Assembly: GCF_015057185.1 (NCBI RefSeq)
Contig: NZ_SVEV01000014.1
Coordinates: 19,759-83,758 of the forward strand
DNA from: Pseudobutyrivibrio sp.
GTDB lineage: Bacteria; Bacillota; Clostridia; Lachnospirales; Lachnospiraceae
DNA: 64,000 bases
Direction of reading: 5' to 3'
Shown here: positions 39,581 to 49,231 of the stretch, one piece after another
How the letters are laid out: the number at the start of each line of letters is the position of its first letter
Numbering within the stretch: the stretch's first letter is position 1
The notes under the pieces: model-generated
Database searches by the model: none
Seen by the model: the letters and a program-made list of their open reading frames with translations, nothing else
Told to the model about the DNA's origin: nothing
Made by a program: the position numbers and the translations under genes

Positions 39581-40341
39581 GCCATCTCCTCCTTATCCTG
39601 TGCCTTAACATTTATTTGCATTTCTTTTTTTAGCTCTGGCCATTTTCCTTGAGCAACACCTTTAATATCACCATCTCGTAATGTGATAATTCTTTCAGTT
39701 TCAAGTGAAAGCTCTGGTGAGTGAGTGATAAGTACAATGGTTTTTCCCTGCTCTTCGTGTAGCTTGTGGAAAATATCCATGATAAGTCTACCTGTTGCAG
39801 AATCAAGGGCACCTGTTGGCTCATCCGCAAGTATTATTGCTGGATCATTTGCCATTGCTCTTGCAATAGCAACTCTTTGCTTCTGACCACCGGAAAGCTC
39901 ATCTGGATTATGCATCATACGATGTGTCATCCCTACCTGCTCCAATAGCATCTTTGCACGCTCTGTTCGTTCTGCACGACCAACCCCAGCATACATCATA
40001 GGAAGCTCAACATTTTTTACTGCATTAGTTCTAGCAATAAGATTGTAGGTCTGAAATACGAATCCAATTTTTTTATTTCTTAAAATAGATAACTCGTGAT
40101 CCTTAGCCTTTTCTATGTCAATTCCATCTAGAGTATATTCACCGCTGGTAGGGCGATCTAAGGCGCCAATTATATTCATTAATGTTGACTTACCCGATCC
40201 TGACTGACCAACGATGGATACGAATTCTCCTTCACGGACCGTAAAGTTTACGCCGTGAAGAACTTCAAATTCGTTTGGAGTGCCAATGAAAAAGCTTTTT
40301 CTTATGTCACGAAGATCTAGCATGATATCTCCTGCTGCCAT
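39574..40341 (-). CDS. MacB-type ABC ATPase
   Basis: A 255-residue ATPase with Walker A GQSGSGKSTLMNIIGALD, signature LSGGQKQRVAIARAMA and Walker B IILADEPTGALDSATG, typical of the LolD/MacB branch. An AGGAGGTG site precedes the ATG. It powers the permease encoded next. Confidence 0.95.
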   Translation of the reverse strand: MAAGDIMLDLRDIRKSFFIGTPNEFEVLHGVNFTVREGEFVSIVGQSGSGKSTLMNIIGALDRPTSGEYTLDGIDIEKAKDHELSILRNKKIGFVFQTYNLIARTNAVKNVELPMMYAGVGRAERTERAKMLLEQVGMTHRMMHNPDELSGGQKQRVAIARAMANDPAIILADEPTGALDSATGRLIMDIFHKLHEEQGKTIVLITHSPELSLETERIITLRDGDIKGVAQGKWPELKKEMQINVKAQDKEEMAC

Positions 40342-40352
40342 ATTAACACCTC

Positions 40353-41891
40353 CTACATTCCACCTGGAGCTCCGCCACCTGGGCCACCTTGGCCGCCGCC
40401 CATGTCACCGCCTTGGCCACCGCCCATGTTCATCATCATTCCATCCTCTGATGATTCTGAATCAGAGCTTGTTGTGCTTGAAGCTGTTGCCTTTACAAGC
40501 ATTCCTTCATATAATTCATCACTGATAATCTGTACATAGTAATCACTTTCAAGACCCAGTGTTACAGTTACCTTTGTTTCATTACCTGCATCATCAACAG
40601 CAGTTACATAGCTATTTCCATCACTGTCTGTCTGTACACAATCATAAGCTACTGCATAAGCATCTGTTACTGACTCGAGAATTACTGATGCCTTTGCTGT
40701 CATACCAACACGAAGTCTATCATCTGTAGAATCAAGAGTGATTTTTACTTCATAACTAGCTGTACTTGAGCTTGAGCTTGTGCTTGTTCCTGATGAACTA
40801 GATGAACTTGATGAGCTTGATGAGCTAGTAGTTGAATCTGAAGTAACAGCAACATAAGTAACTGTACCTGTAAACTCTTCATCATCTGTAGCATCAAATT
40901 TTACAACTGCTGATAATCCTTCTGTAATAGATGCAATATCATACTCATCAACTGTCGCCTCTACAACGAATGAATCTGTATTTGATATCGTAAATACGGT
41001 ATTACCCTGTGTATAGTTGTTTCCTTCTTCTACATTAATAGCTGTAATATATCCTGAGAAAGGAGCCACAACCTGTGTTCCTGACTGGCTCTCTGTAACA
41101 GATTCATATTCTTCTGATTTTGTATATGTAGTATCATATTCCTGCTGCAATACAGCTAATTCATAATTGTACTGAGCTTCCTCAATTTTCTCCTGATACT
41201 CCTCTAATGAATCCTGTTTTTCTTCATATGTATCAATTGTAACGCCATAAAGCTGATTACTTAATTCTGTCTGTGTTGTATATCTAGACTGGGCTGTTGT
41301 ATCACTTGGGTTAGCTAAGTAGTCTTCATAAGCATCTACTAAGTTGTTATAATAGATTTCATTTTCATCTAACCATTCCTGAATATCAGCTATTTCCTCT
41401 TCGTATTCAGCAATTTCGTCCAAATAATCCTGAAGTGCTTTTTCGTTCTGAACATCTGTGATATTGTATTTAGCATTTAAAGCGGCAAGCTTCTCTGCAT
41501 AATCATCTGAATCAAATTCAACAACTACTGTTCCTGCCTCAACATAATCACCAACTTCATAATAAACAGCTGCTACTTCTGTACCAGTTGCTACTGTAGA
41601 AGTAACTGACTGAGATTGTCCTGCTTCAAGAGTACCAGTAACACTGACGGATGATTGTAAGTCCATAACCTCAACTGCAGTTGTAAGTGTTCCTGTTTCC
41701 TCTTTATCGCTTTTATTAGCCTTTGACAAAAACTTATTTCCTAAAATACCTCCTGCTGCAATAAGTAGCATCAGTATGATACATAACAATTTATGTCCCT
41801 TTACAAATTTGCCGAGGCCTTTGAAAAATCTTTTTATTTTTCCAGGCTTCTTGGTGTCTTTCTTTTTCTCCTTACTTGTCTCACTCGACAT
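40353..41891 (-). CDS. HlyD/MacA-type efflux adaptor
   Basis: A 512-residue adaptor with one N-terminal membrane helix (LLCIILMLLIAAGGILG), a biotinyl-lipoyl-like half, a long coiled coil (about 135-270), the second lipoyl half (SGTQVVAPFSGYITAINVEE) and a beta-barrel domain. The barrel contains an inserted serine-rich tract near 360-385. The extreme C-terminus is a Met/Gly-rich tail. ATG at 41891 follows a GGAGGAA site. It is the first gene of the operon. Confidence 0.9.
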   Translation of the reverse strand: MSSETSKEKKKDTKKPGKIKRFFKGLGKFVKGHKLLCIILMLLIAAGGILGNKFLSKANKSDKEETGTLTTAVEVMDLQSSVSVTGTLEAGQSQSVTSTVATGTEVAAVYYEVGDYVEAGTVVVEFDSDDYAEKLAALNAKYNITDVQNEKALQDYLDEIAEYEEEIADIQEWLDENEIYYNNLVDAYEDYLANPSDTTAQSRYTTQTELSNQLYGVTIDTYEEKQDSLEEYQEKIEEAQYNYELAVLQQEYDTTYTKSEEYESVTESQSGTQVVAPFSGYITAINVEEGNNYTQGNTVFTISNTDSFVVEATVDEYDIASITEGLSAVVKFDATDDEEFTGTVTYVAVTSDSTTSSSSSSSSSSSSGTSTSSSSSTASYEVKITLDSTDDRLRVGMTAKASVILESVTDAYAVAYDCVQTDSDGNSYVTAVDDAGNETKVTVTLGLESDYYVQIISDELYEGMLVKATASSTTSSDSESSEDGMMMNMGGGQGGDMGGGQGGPGGGAPGGM

Positions 41892-42094
41892 TGTGTATTC
41901 CTCCTGATATTTTTTACTAAAACTTTTGATCTGTTGTTTCAAAAACATGCTTTGACTTTTGCAAATATATACCCTAAAAAGCCCAATGTAAACGGAATAC
42001 ACCTTAAATTCAGAATTATTCAGATAGTCTTCACATTACCAACTCCTATCGTTCATTTTTCTTGATTTTACAAGGGTTAGCAGAAACTTTTACA

Positions 42095-42129
42095 TAAAAA
42101 AAGACATCCCTATAAAAGGAATGTCTTTG
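42095..42129 (-). terminator. aspS terminator
   Basis: AAAGACATTCC/GGGATGTCTTT stem with a 7-base loop and a T7 tail on the minus strand. Confidence 0.8.
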
Positions 42130-42141
42130 AATATTTATTGA

Positions 42142-43905
42142 TTAATCTTCTTTTGGCATAACAATTGCAATATGAACATCATCAAGCTGCTTCTGATCAA
42201 CTGTTGCAGGAGCATCCATCATGATATCCTGTGCGTTCTTGTTCATTGGGAATGGAATAATCTCACGGATTGATTCCTCACCAGCGATAAGCATAATCAT
42301 GCGGTCAACGCCTGGAGCGATACCGCCATGTGGTGGTGCACCATAAGTAAATGCATTGTACATAGCTGGGAACTTAGCCTTTACATCATCCTCGCCAAGA
42401 CCTACAAGCTTGAATGCCTCAATCATGATTTCTGGATCATGGTTACGGATAGCACCTGATGAAAGCTCAACACCATTACATACTAAGTCGTACTGGTAAG
42501 CTAAAATATCAAGTGGCTCCTGATTCTTGAGTGCCTCGATACCACCCTGTGGCATTGAGAATGGATTATGACAGAACTCAAGCTCTCCTGACTCCTCTCC
42601 AATTTCGTACATTGGGAAATCAACAATCCAGCAGAACTCGTATGTTTCCTTTTTCATGTGTCCCTCTGCTGCTGCACCAAGAAGCTTTCTAAATACACCA
42701 GCTGTCTTTTGAGTAACAAGAAGTGGACCTGCAGCAAGACCAACGAAATCACCAGGCTTAAGACCAAGCTTATCGATAACTGCCTGCTTTCTCTCCTGAA
42801 GGAACTTAGCGATACCACCAACGATTTCGCCGTTCTCATCCAACTTGAACCAGTATGTCTTCTGAGCTGTAGCAACCTCTACCTCAGCGATCATAGCATC
42901 AATCTGCTTACGTGTAGCAGAAAGGTTATCAACTACGATAGCCTTAACAACATTGCCCTCAAATGGACCGAATCCGCAATCAGCCATAACATCTGTAGCA
43001 TCCTGAAGAACAAGATCAATACGAAGATCTGGCTTATCAGAACCGTATTTGTCCATAGCCTCAAGATATGGAATACGTACAAATGGAGCTGTAGAAGCGC
43101 TCTTGTATACACCGTACTTAGCAAAGATAGGTGGAAGAACATCCTCAACTACTGCAAATATGTCTTCCTGAGAAGCGAATGCCATCTCCATATCAAGCTG
43201 ATAGAACTCTCCTGGAGAACGGTCAGCACGAGCATCCTCATCACGGAAACAAGGTGCAATCTGGAAATATCTATCGAAACCAGATGCCATAAGAATCTGT
43301 TTGAACTGCTGTGGCGCCTGTGGAAGTGCATAGAACTTGCCAGGATGATTACGTGCTGGAACAAGGTAATCTCTAGCACCCTCAGGTGATGAGCATGTAA
43401 GAATTGGAGTAGTAATCTCCATGAAATCGTGAGCAATCATAGCGCTACGTAACTCTGCTACGATTTTGCTACGAAGAATAATCTTGCTCTTAACCTCTGG
43501 GTTACGAAGATCAAGATAACGATATTTAAGACGAGTATTCTCATCTGCTTCCTTTGAACGATTAATCTCAAATGGGAGCTCATTGTGAGTACACTTGCCA
43601 AGAATTTCAATCTTTGAAGGAACTACTTCGATTTCTCCTGTAGGAAGCTCTGTGTTCTTTGAAGAACGCTCACGAACTGTACCTGTAACTGAAATAGTAG
43701 ACTCCTTGTTAACAGAATCGATAACAGCCATCATCTCTTCTGTCTCAACAACTATCTGTGTAGTGCCATAAAAATCGCGAAGGATAAGGAAACCAAGATT
43801 TTTAGACACCTTTCTAATGTTTTCGAACCAACCAACTAATGTAACTTCTTTGCCAGCATCTGAAAGGCGAAGCTCATTACAGTTGTGTGTACGTGACTGA
43901 GTCAT
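42142..43905 (-). CDS. aspS: Aspartyl-tRNA synthetase
   Basis: A 587-residue class II synthetase: N-terminal OB fold (VTLVGWFENIRKVSKNLGFL), motif 1 region (MIAHDFMEITTPILTCSSPE), motif 2 (YFQIAPCFRDEDARADRSPG, with FYQLDMEM following), a bacterial GAD insertion domain, and motif 3 (GGIAPGVDRMIMLIAGEESI). Length and domain order match bacterial AspS. It charges tRNA-Asp, or both tRNA-Asp and tRNA-Asn in non-discriminating species. Confidence 0.97.
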   Translation of the reverse strand: MTQSRTHNCNELRLSDAGKEVTLVGWFENIRKVSKNLGFLILRDFYGTTQIVVETEEMMAVIDSVNKESTISVTGTVRERSSKNTELPTGEIEVVPSKIEILGKCTHNELPFEINRSKEADENTRLKYRYLDLRNPEVKSKIILRSKIVAELRSAMIAHDFMEITTPILTCSSPEGARDYLVPARNHPGKFYALPQAPQQFKQILMASGFDRYFQIAPCFRDEDARADRSPGEFYQLDMEMAFASQEDIFAVVEDVLPPIFAKYGVYKSASTAPFVRIPYLEAMDKYGSDKPDLRIDLVLQDATDVMADCGFGPFEGNVVKAIVVDNLSATRKQIDAMIAEVEVATAQKTYWFKLDENGEIVGGIAKFLQERKQAVIDKLGLKPGDFVGLAAGPLLVTQKTAGVFRKLLGAAAEGHMKKETYEFCWIVDFPMYEIGEESGELEFCHNPFSMPQGGIEALKNQEPLDILAYQYDLVCNGVELSSGAIRNHDPEIMIEAFKLVGLGEDDVKAKFPAMYNAFTYGAPPHGGIAPGVDRMIMLIAGEESIREIIPFPMNKNAQDIMMDAPATVDQKQLDDVHIAIVMPKED

Positions 43906-43933
43906 TTTATCTCTCCTCTTTCTAAATAAAACA

Positions 43934-43961
43934 TAGGGCTGTCAGTATTTTGACAGCCCTT
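43934..43961 (-). terminator. Terminator between the regulator pair and aspS
   Basis: AGGGCTGTCA/TGACAGCCCT stem, 10 bp, with only a moderate T-rich tail on either strand. Confidence 0.55.
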
Positions 43962-43976
43962 TAATAATACACCAAT

Positions 43977-44435
43977 TTACATCGCAAGTCTAGATATCTT
44001 CTGGTTATTAATACGTCCCTTAGCTTTAAGGGCAACCTGAAGTAAATCCTGCAATTCATTTCTATCTATAACTATTTTTGAGTCATCGTCTAAGGTAACT
44101 ACAATACGGGTCTCGCAGTTAGCACATTCACCCATGCAGTCTCCATCACAATCCTCGTCGTCGCAGTGAAGCTCGCAGCTACTACAATCAACCTGATACA
44201 TATTTTTACGATTAATAACACCTATCTCCTCAAGTGTATTAACCATTCGATATACTGTAGCAGTACCGATATTTTTATCCTGCTTGATTGCCTCTCGATA
44301 AATCTCCTTAACACAAGAAGGTTCGCCATTTAATATGATATCTAATATAATCATGCGCTGCTTAGTAATTCGACAGCCTGCCTCTCTAAGTTGCTGCAGA
44401 ATCTGCTGGCGCTGCTCATTTCCTAAAACATCCAT
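43977..44435 (-). CDS. Fur-family regulator with a Cys-rich C-terminus
   Basis: The product has 152 residues. The N-terminal winged helix is normal for Fur/PerR/Zur (AGCRITKQRMIILDIIL ... TATVYRMVNTLEEIGVINR). After it, the usual metal-binding dimerisation domain is replaced by a segment with eight cysteines in about 25 residues (VDCSSCELHCDDEDCDGDC, then MGECANCE) and a short tail. It may sense metal or redox state in a different way. The ATG overlaps the stop of the DtxR-type gene. Confidence 0.85.
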   Translation of the reverse strand: MDVLGNEQRQQILQQLREAGCRITKQRMIILDIILNGEPSCVKEIYREAIKQDKNIGTATVYRMVNTLEEIGVINRKNMYQVDCSSCELHCDDEDCDGDCMGECANCETRIVVTLDDDSKIVIDRNELQDLLQVALKAKGRINNQKISRLAM

Positions 44436-44815
44436 TACTTTAATATTTTATCCTTTGCATAATCACGGACAGCCTTGAAGCTTTCCTTACTAATAACATG
44501 CTCAATTCTACATGCATCCTCAGATGCAATTTCCTCATCTACACCAAGTCTAACAAGGATATCTGAAATAAGCTCGTGACGCTCGTATATAGTTTCAGCG
44601 ATTTCCTTGCCCTCATCTGTAAGATAGATATATCCAGCATCAGTAACAGTAATATGATTCTTCTCACGAAGGTTTTTCATTGCTATACTTACTGATGACT
44701 TTTTGAAATTAAGTTCATTGGCAATATCAACAGCTCTAACAACAGGAAGCTTCTTGCTAAGAACTAATATAGTCTCTAAATAGTTTTCTGATGATTCATT
44801 ATTGAATGCTCTCAC
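44435..44815 (-). CDS. DtxR/MntR-family metal regulator
   Basis: A 126-residue repressor: winged helix (VVRAVDIANELNFKKSSVSI), then the dimerisation domain with DEGKEIAETIYERHELISDI and the metal-site motif EDACRIEHVIS. It lacks the C-terminal SH3 domain, as in MntR. It should sense Mn(II) or Fe(II). It is cotranscribed and coupled with the Fur-type gene, giving two metal regulators in one operon. Confidence 0.9.
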   Translation of the reverse strand: MRAFNNESSENYLETILVLSKKLPVVRAVDIANELNFKKSSVSIAMKNLREKNHITVTDAGYIYLTDEGKEIAETIYERHELISDILVRLGVDEEIASEDACRIEHVISKESFKAVRDYAKDKILK

Positions 44816-44841
44816 GGTATTACTCCTCCTCGAATCTTACA

Positions 44842-44863
44842 ATGCATAAATTCAATTGTATGC
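44842..44863. promoter_or_regulatory. Dyad in the leader of the metal-regulator operon
   Basis: TGCATAAATTC/AATTGTATGCA, an imperfect 22-bp dyad just downstream of the -10. It may be an autoregulatory site of one of the two metal regulators. Confidence 0.35.
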
Positions 44864-44876
44864 AATCTGTTTTATT

Positions 44877-44905
44877 AAGATAACATATTTCTCACTCAAG
44901 TGCAA
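44877..44905 (-). promoter_or_regulatory. Promoter of the metal-regulator operon
   Basis: Minus-strand TTGCAC (44900-44905) and TATCTT (44877-44882) with a 17-base spacer. Confidence 0.6.
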
Positions 44906-44929
44906 CCATGTAAACTATTGTTAGTTTAT

Positions 44930-44945
44930 CCTAACTATTAGTTTT
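44930..44945. promoter_or_regulatory. GTTAG-N6-CTAAC dyad, possible DtxR-type box
   Basis: A short dyad upstream of the promoter with the TTAG...CTAA flavour of DtxR/IdeR-family operators. It lies between divergent transcription units and could control either. Confidence 0.35.
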
Positions 44946-45066
44946 TATCAAGCATTATTAATCATTTCTTAAACTTTTATTAAATAGATTCTCAAACTGT
45001 TGACGGTTCCAATTTAATTGTTTATTGTTCATTTTAGACAAGCAAAAACCTTTTAGGAGGTACCAC

Positions 45067-45498
45067 ATGAACAATTTCAGATATAAAATGGCAAGATTTT
45101 TTGCAGGCCGTACAGGTGTAGATTCATTAGGAAGATTTTTCACCTGGCTTGCTCTCATATTAATGATAGCCACAATGATTACTCATTCAAATATAGTTTA
45201 TCTTATGGCTATGGGCTGCCTTGTATATAGCATTTGGAGAATGTTCTCCAAAAATTATCAAAAACGCTACCGTGAAAACCAGTGGTTTCTTAATAAAACA
45301 GAAAAAATACGTTTTAAGCTAAACCCACGCGACATTATTAATTGGTTTTCACGTATTAAAAATTCAATCCAGCAAAGAAGGATGTATGCTATTTTCAAAT
45401 GTCCTTCTTGCAAACAAAAACTTAGAGTACCTAGAGGACGAGGCAAAATCCAAGTAACCTGTAGGAAATGTGGAAATCAATTCATAAAGAAGGTATAA
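45067..45498 (+). CDS. Membrane protein with C-terminal zinc ribbon
   Basis: A 143-residue protein: two membrane helices (about residues 23-60), a basic middle, and a C-terminal zinc ribbon FKCPSCKQKLRVPRGRGKIQ then VTCRKCGNQF. ATG at 45067 has AGGAGG upstream. It opens a rightward three-gene unit with the DUF5685 and J-domain genes; the gene spacing (2 bases, then 1-base overlap) implies a shared process, possibly protein assembly at the membrane. Confidence 0.82.
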   Translation: MNNFRYKMARFFAGRTGVDSLGRFFTWLALILMIATMITHSNIVYLMAMGCLVYSIWRMFSKNYQKRYRENQWFLNKTEKIRFKLNPRDIINWFSRIKNSIQQRRMYAIFKCPSCKQKLRVPRGRGKIQVTCRKCGNQFIKKV

Positions 45499-45500
45499 AA

Positions 45501-46358
45501 TTGTTTGGATATGTTCACGCCGATTTAACACAGCTATCACAAGATAATAGGAAAATATATCAAAGCTTTTATTGCGGACTCTGTAGACAGTTAGGTAATT
45601 CAGCTGGTTTTAAGGGGCAAATGCTTCTGAACTATGATTTATGCTTTTTAGCAATTCTACTTCAGAGTTTATATGAGCCAGAGTTTCAGTCAGAAAATTT
45701 TAGATGTATGATTCATCCATTTAAAAGCAAGACTGGATTAAAAAGCGAGGCTATTGCTTATGCTGCTGATATGGATATCATTCTTTCCTATCACAGTTTA
45801 TTGGATAACTATAGAGACGACGATTCAAAGATATCTGGATTTGCTGCAAAGCTACTTGAAAAGGATTACAAACGAATCAAGCTCAATTATCCTAGGCAAA
45901 CAAAAGCTGTAGAAAATTATATTCAAAAGCTTACTATTGCCGAGCATGACAAAGAAACTAACATCGATGCAATATCCGGCTATACCGGAGAAATGTTAGG
46001 TCAGCTTTTTAATTGGAAAGATGATGGCTGGGCTCAGACTCTCAAGTGTATGGGCTACTATTTAGGCAAATTCATTTATTTAATAGATGCCTATGATGAT
46101 TTGAAAAAGGATGAAAAGAAAGGCTCCTATAACCCTCTACTTTTCATGAAAAAGGAATCACCAAAGGAATTCGAGACATTTGTAAGAGTTAATCTTACTT
46201 CTCTCATGGCCGAATGTGCAAAGCAATTCGAACGCTTGCCTATCGTAGAAAACACAAATATTCTTCGCAATATTATTTACTCAGGTGTTTGGACAAAATA
46301 CGACTACTTACAGCTTAAAGAAAAGAAAAAAGATAATAGCTTCAAGGAGAAGAATTAA
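45501..46358 (+). CDS. DUF5685 family protein
   Basis: A 285-residue protein beginning [20 protein letters not shown], then [18 protein letters not shown] and [15 protein letters not shown]. This is the DUF5685 signature, with Cys residues that may bind metal, followed by an all-helical body with [20 protein letters not shown]. The start is TTG at 45501, with GAAGG upstream, because the family begins at this Leu/Met-Phe-Gly. In related genomes it is linked to J-domain genes, as here. Confidence 0.85.
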   Translation: MFGYVHADLTQLSQDNRKIYQSFYCGLCRQLGNSAGFKGQMLLNYDLCFLAILLQSLYEPEFQSENFRCMIHPFKSKTGLKSEAIAYAADMDIILSYHSLLDNYRDDDSKISGFAAKLLEKDYKRIKLNYPRQTKAVENYIQKLTIAEHDKETNIDAISGYTGEMLGQLFNWKDDGWAQTLKCMGYYLGKFIYLIDAYDDLKKDEKKGSYNPLLFMKKESPKEFETFVRVNLTSLMAECAKQFERLPIVENTNILRNIIYSGVWTKYDYLQLKEKKKDNSFKEKN

Positions 46359-46975
46359 TGATAGATCCTTATAGAGTTCTTGGTATTAGCCCGAGCGCCT
46401 CTGAAGATGAAATAAAAAAAGCATACCGAAATCTCAGTAGAAAATATCATCCTGATGCCAACATTAACAATCCTAACAAGGAACAGGCTGAGGAAAAATT
46501 CAAAGAGATTCAAGCTGCTTATAACCAGATTATGGATGAACGCCAAAATGGTTATGGCTATTCATCAAGTACCTATAGTAATAGTTCAGATTACAGTGGC
46601 TCTTATTCATACTCATCTATGGAAATGCAAGCCGCTGCTAATTATATAAATGCCCGTCAATTTGCTCAGGCCATGAATGTACTTTCATCTATCCCAGATC
46701 AAAACAGAAACGGACAATGGTACTTTTTCGCAGCTGTGGCATCTCAAGGCATGGGAAATCTCAACGACGCTAGAGAATTTATACGTCGTGCAATTGCCTT
46801 AGAGCCTAGCAATTTCAGATATAGACAATTCCAGCAAAGTATTGATTGGAGTAACAGTTGGTACGAGAGTCGAAGCACTAGCTATGGCTACTATCGTCCT
46901 TACTCTGGCTTTGCAAGATGGTGCTTTAATATGATTTTATGTAACCTTCTTTGCAACCTTTGCTGTTTCTTTTAA
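46358..46975 (+). CDS. J-domain protein with TPR-like repeats
   Basis: The product has 205 residues. Residues 3-65 are a J-domain ([23 protein letters not shown] at 31-33), followed by a Ser/Tyr/Gly linker, two TPR-like helices pairs ([40 protein letters not shown]) and a C-terminal Cys/Leu-rich hydrophobic tail ([16 protein letters not shown]). It should recruit DnaK to a membrane or client complex made with the two preceding genes. Confidence 0.9.
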   Translation: MIDPYRVLGISPSASEDEIKKAYRNLSRKYHPDANINNPNKEQAEEKFKEIQAAYNQIMDERQNGYGYSSSTYSNSSDYSGSYSYSSMEMQAAANYINARQFAQAMNVLSSIPDQNRNGQWYFFAAVASQGMGNLNDAREFIRRAIALEPSNFRYRQFQQSIDWSNSWYESRSTSYGYYRPYSGFARWCFNMILCNLLCNLCCFF

Positions 46976-47054
46976 CTAGATATTTTACAAGGTCATTCGG
47001 ACCATTCATATATTTTCTCCCTACATAAGCATGTTCTGCATGAATATGCAAAAA

Positions 47055-47092
47055 GGCCCTCGGGCTTCAGCCACCCGAGGGTCGTTGTTTTT
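47055..47092. terminator. Bidirectional terminator between convergent units
   Basis: CCCTCGGG/CCCGAGGG stem with an A-run on the left and a T-run on the right. Confidence 0.85.
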
Positions 47093-47098
47093 ACCTAT

Positions 47099-48088
47099 TT
47101 ATTTTATATGCGAGCAAATTTTGCTTATTATTGCTGCTACAATAACAGTAATCATTAGCGAAACAATATAAGCTAATCCGACTATTTTACCATCCATTAT
47201 TTTCAGCATCCATATTATTACAAAATGATGTGCTAGATAAATAATAAAGGAAATCCCACTTAAATATTTAAGAGTTTCTCTAGACTTATCACCATAAGGA
47301 ATGGCTGAGAACAGATTTATCAACAGATAAAACAATGCAATCCCAAGCAGATTCTTCCATGGAAGCACATTTCCCACATAAGGAAGCGGCACAAATAAAA
47401 CAAGACCCGTTGCTATAAGGGCAAATAATGTTTTAATAATTCCGTATCCAAGCCAATTTGGATGTTCCTGAAAAAGCATTCCTAGCCAGAAAAGAGCCAG
47501 AGCTGTAAATATACTAGCATCTGCAGGGACAACAGGCTGGATAGCATACATCGCCTCTGCAAAATACAATACTGTAAGCACAATAGTTGTGGCTATAGGA
47601 GCTTTTCTCATCAAAACTCGCAAAATTAAATATGCACAATAAAGGAAAATGATCATTCCTGTAAACCACTCTCCTACACAAGCATAAGTTAATATATTGA
47701 AATAAACTGCGTAGGTATCAAAACCAGCAAAGGACAGTACTAGCTTTAATATATTCCCGCCCCAGAAAAAATCACTTCTGCTAATGCTTGTAATCAAATA
47801 AGCAATAATAAAGCAAATCCAAAGGGGTGGAAATATAGAAAGAAATCTCTTTTTTATATATTTTTTAATATCCACATTTTTGCATGTCATTTGAATCATG
47901 TAGCCTGAAAGAATAAAGAAAATGCAGGTACCTACACTTCCCCAGCCACCATTTTTATAGCCACAAAAGATAGAATCCTCTGCTCCAATTTCAGTGCAAA
48001 AATGATAGTTAAATATTATTAAAATAGCCACTACTCTCAGCAAATCAAACTGAGGCATTCTAGTAGACCTTATATTTGTCGAAGTCAT
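47099..48088 (-). CDS. Membrane acyltransferase, family 3 (OafA type), copy 2
   Basis: The product has 329 residues and about ten membrane helices. It starts RMPQFDLLRVVAILIIFNYH with the family His, then NGGWGSVGTCIFFILSGYMI. Such enzymes acylate sugars or peptides at the cell surface. ATG at 48088 follows GGGGAG. It is paired with a related gene 13 bases upstream. Confidence 0.88.
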   Translation of the reverse strand: MTSTNIRSTRMPQFDLLRVVAILIIFNYHFCTEIGAEDSIFCGYKNGGWGSVGTCIFFILSGYMIQMTCKNVDIKKYIKKRFLSIFPPLWICFIIAYLITSISRSDFFWGGNILKLVLSFAGFDTYAVYFNILTYACVGEWFTGMIIFLYCAYLILRVLMRKAPIATTIVLTVLYFAEAMYAIQPVVPADASIFTALALFWLGMLFQEHPNWLGYGIIKTLFALIATGLVLFVPLPYVGNVLPWKNLLGIALFYLLINLFSAIPYGDKSRETLKYLSGISFIIYLAHHFVIIWMLKIMDGKIVGLAYIVSLMITVIVAAIISKICSHIK

Positions 48089-48100
48089 CAATGCTCCCCT

Positions 48101-49168
48101 TTATTTTTTGAATAGAAGTCTTGATTTTGTCATAAGCGGACTCTCAATATATTTATATACGACCAGAGCCATGGAAAGTGAAATTCCGCCTATTACAACC
48201 ATCTGGCTATAAACTGATAGCTCCGCAAAGAACGGTAACAAAAAGCCATGAATTAGATACATACTAAAGCTTGCATTTCCCAAAAGGAGAAATGCTCTAT
48301 TTCCAAGGCATTTCTTTGTAATACTGTCTTCTGGCAAAAGGCAAAGCACTACTAAAACTGCAGATGCAATGTAAGCGCAAATCAATTGATGCTCCCAGCC
48401 CACATAATATCCAACATATTTAGAGTCGATCCCTGAGAGAATTTGCTCTGAGGTTACAATAGTAAGAATAAGACATGTTACTACAAACATGGAACCTACA
48501 ACATTAAACAAACCTGCCACCAACTTTGATGCTTTCATATCAGCTTTTAATATCTTGAGAAGATATGCAAAGGACATTCCAATAAGGAAAAGCCACAGCA
48601 TAGGGACCTGTGCTCCACCATTACCCTTAAGTAAAAATCCAGTAAGTGGTAGGTAATGATAAGAAATAAAAACGCACACTGTCAATGCAATAAAAATAAC
48701 AAAATTCATTGCACCCTTTTTAATAACCGGCGATAAAAGCTTTTTTAGTATTCCAACAGCAAGTAACATAAATGGCGCACAAACATAAAAGAATATCTCC
48801 TGCTGCAAAAACCAAAGATGTCCCTTGCTTCGTATAAAGAACATATTAAGGACCAAACTGTTTTCAGTTGTATAATCACGAAAATCCAGAACTCTGAGTC
48901 CCCATGCAGCGAAGGCCATGCAAATCCATGCTACAGGAATAATTCTAATAATTCGCTTTATATAATATTTTAAAAAAGTACCTGGTTTAAAATAACTATA
49001 CTCATAATCACTATCATTAAATGGCTGACAAACAAAGAAGCCACTCATAGCAAAGAATATACAATTTCCCAATCCCCCCTGAGCCAAGAATCCACAATGG
49101 GAAGCTATAATAAGTGCTATGGCCCAAAAGCGCAATCCTTGTATAGCATTATTTTTCGATTGAGTCAT
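48101..49168 (-). CDS. Membrane acyltransferase, family 3 (OafA type), copy 1
   Basis: The product has 355 residues: IQGLRFWAIALIIASHCGFL with the catalytic-type His, GLGNCIFFAMSGFFVCQPF, RIIRIIPVAWI, and a C-terminal FSMYLIHGFLLPFFAEL. About ten membrane helices. ATG at 49168 follows AGAGGAG. The two acyltransferases differ clearly in sequence, so they are old paralogues with possibly different acceptors. Confidence 0.9.
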   Translation of the reverse strand: MTQSKNNAIQGLRFWAIALIIASHCGFLAQGGLGNCIFFAMSGFFVCQPFNDSDYEYSYFKPGTFLKYYIKRIIRIIPVAWICMAFAAWGLRVLDFRDYTTENSLVLNMFFIRSKGHLWFLQQEIFFYVCAPFMLLAVGILKKLLSPVIKKGAMNFVIFIALTVCVFISYHYLPLTGFLLKGNGGAQVPMLWLFLIGMSFAYLLKILKADMKASKLVAGLFNVVGSMFVVTCLILTIVTSEQILSGIDSKYVGYYVGWEHQLICAYIASAVLVVLCLLPEDSITKKCLGNRAFLLLGNASFSMYLIHGFLLPFFAELSVYSQMVVIGGISLSMALVVYKYIESPLMTKSRLLFKK

Positions 49169-49192
49169 TTTACATTCTCCTCTTAACAATTT

Positions 49193-49224
49193 TGAAAAGC
49201 TGTAGCCTTTAATGGCTACAGCTT
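49193..49224 (-). terminator. Hairpin after hypA
   Basis: AAAGCTGTAGCC/GGCTACAGCTTT, 12 bp, with a short T tail on the minus strand. It separates the redox operon from the acyltransferases. Confidence 0.65.
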
Positions 49225-49231
49225 TACTAAT

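Noticed and set aside
42658..43389. 243-codon + strand frame opposite aspS
   Set aside because: It is antisense to conserved aspS motifs and its product resembles no protein; a shadow.
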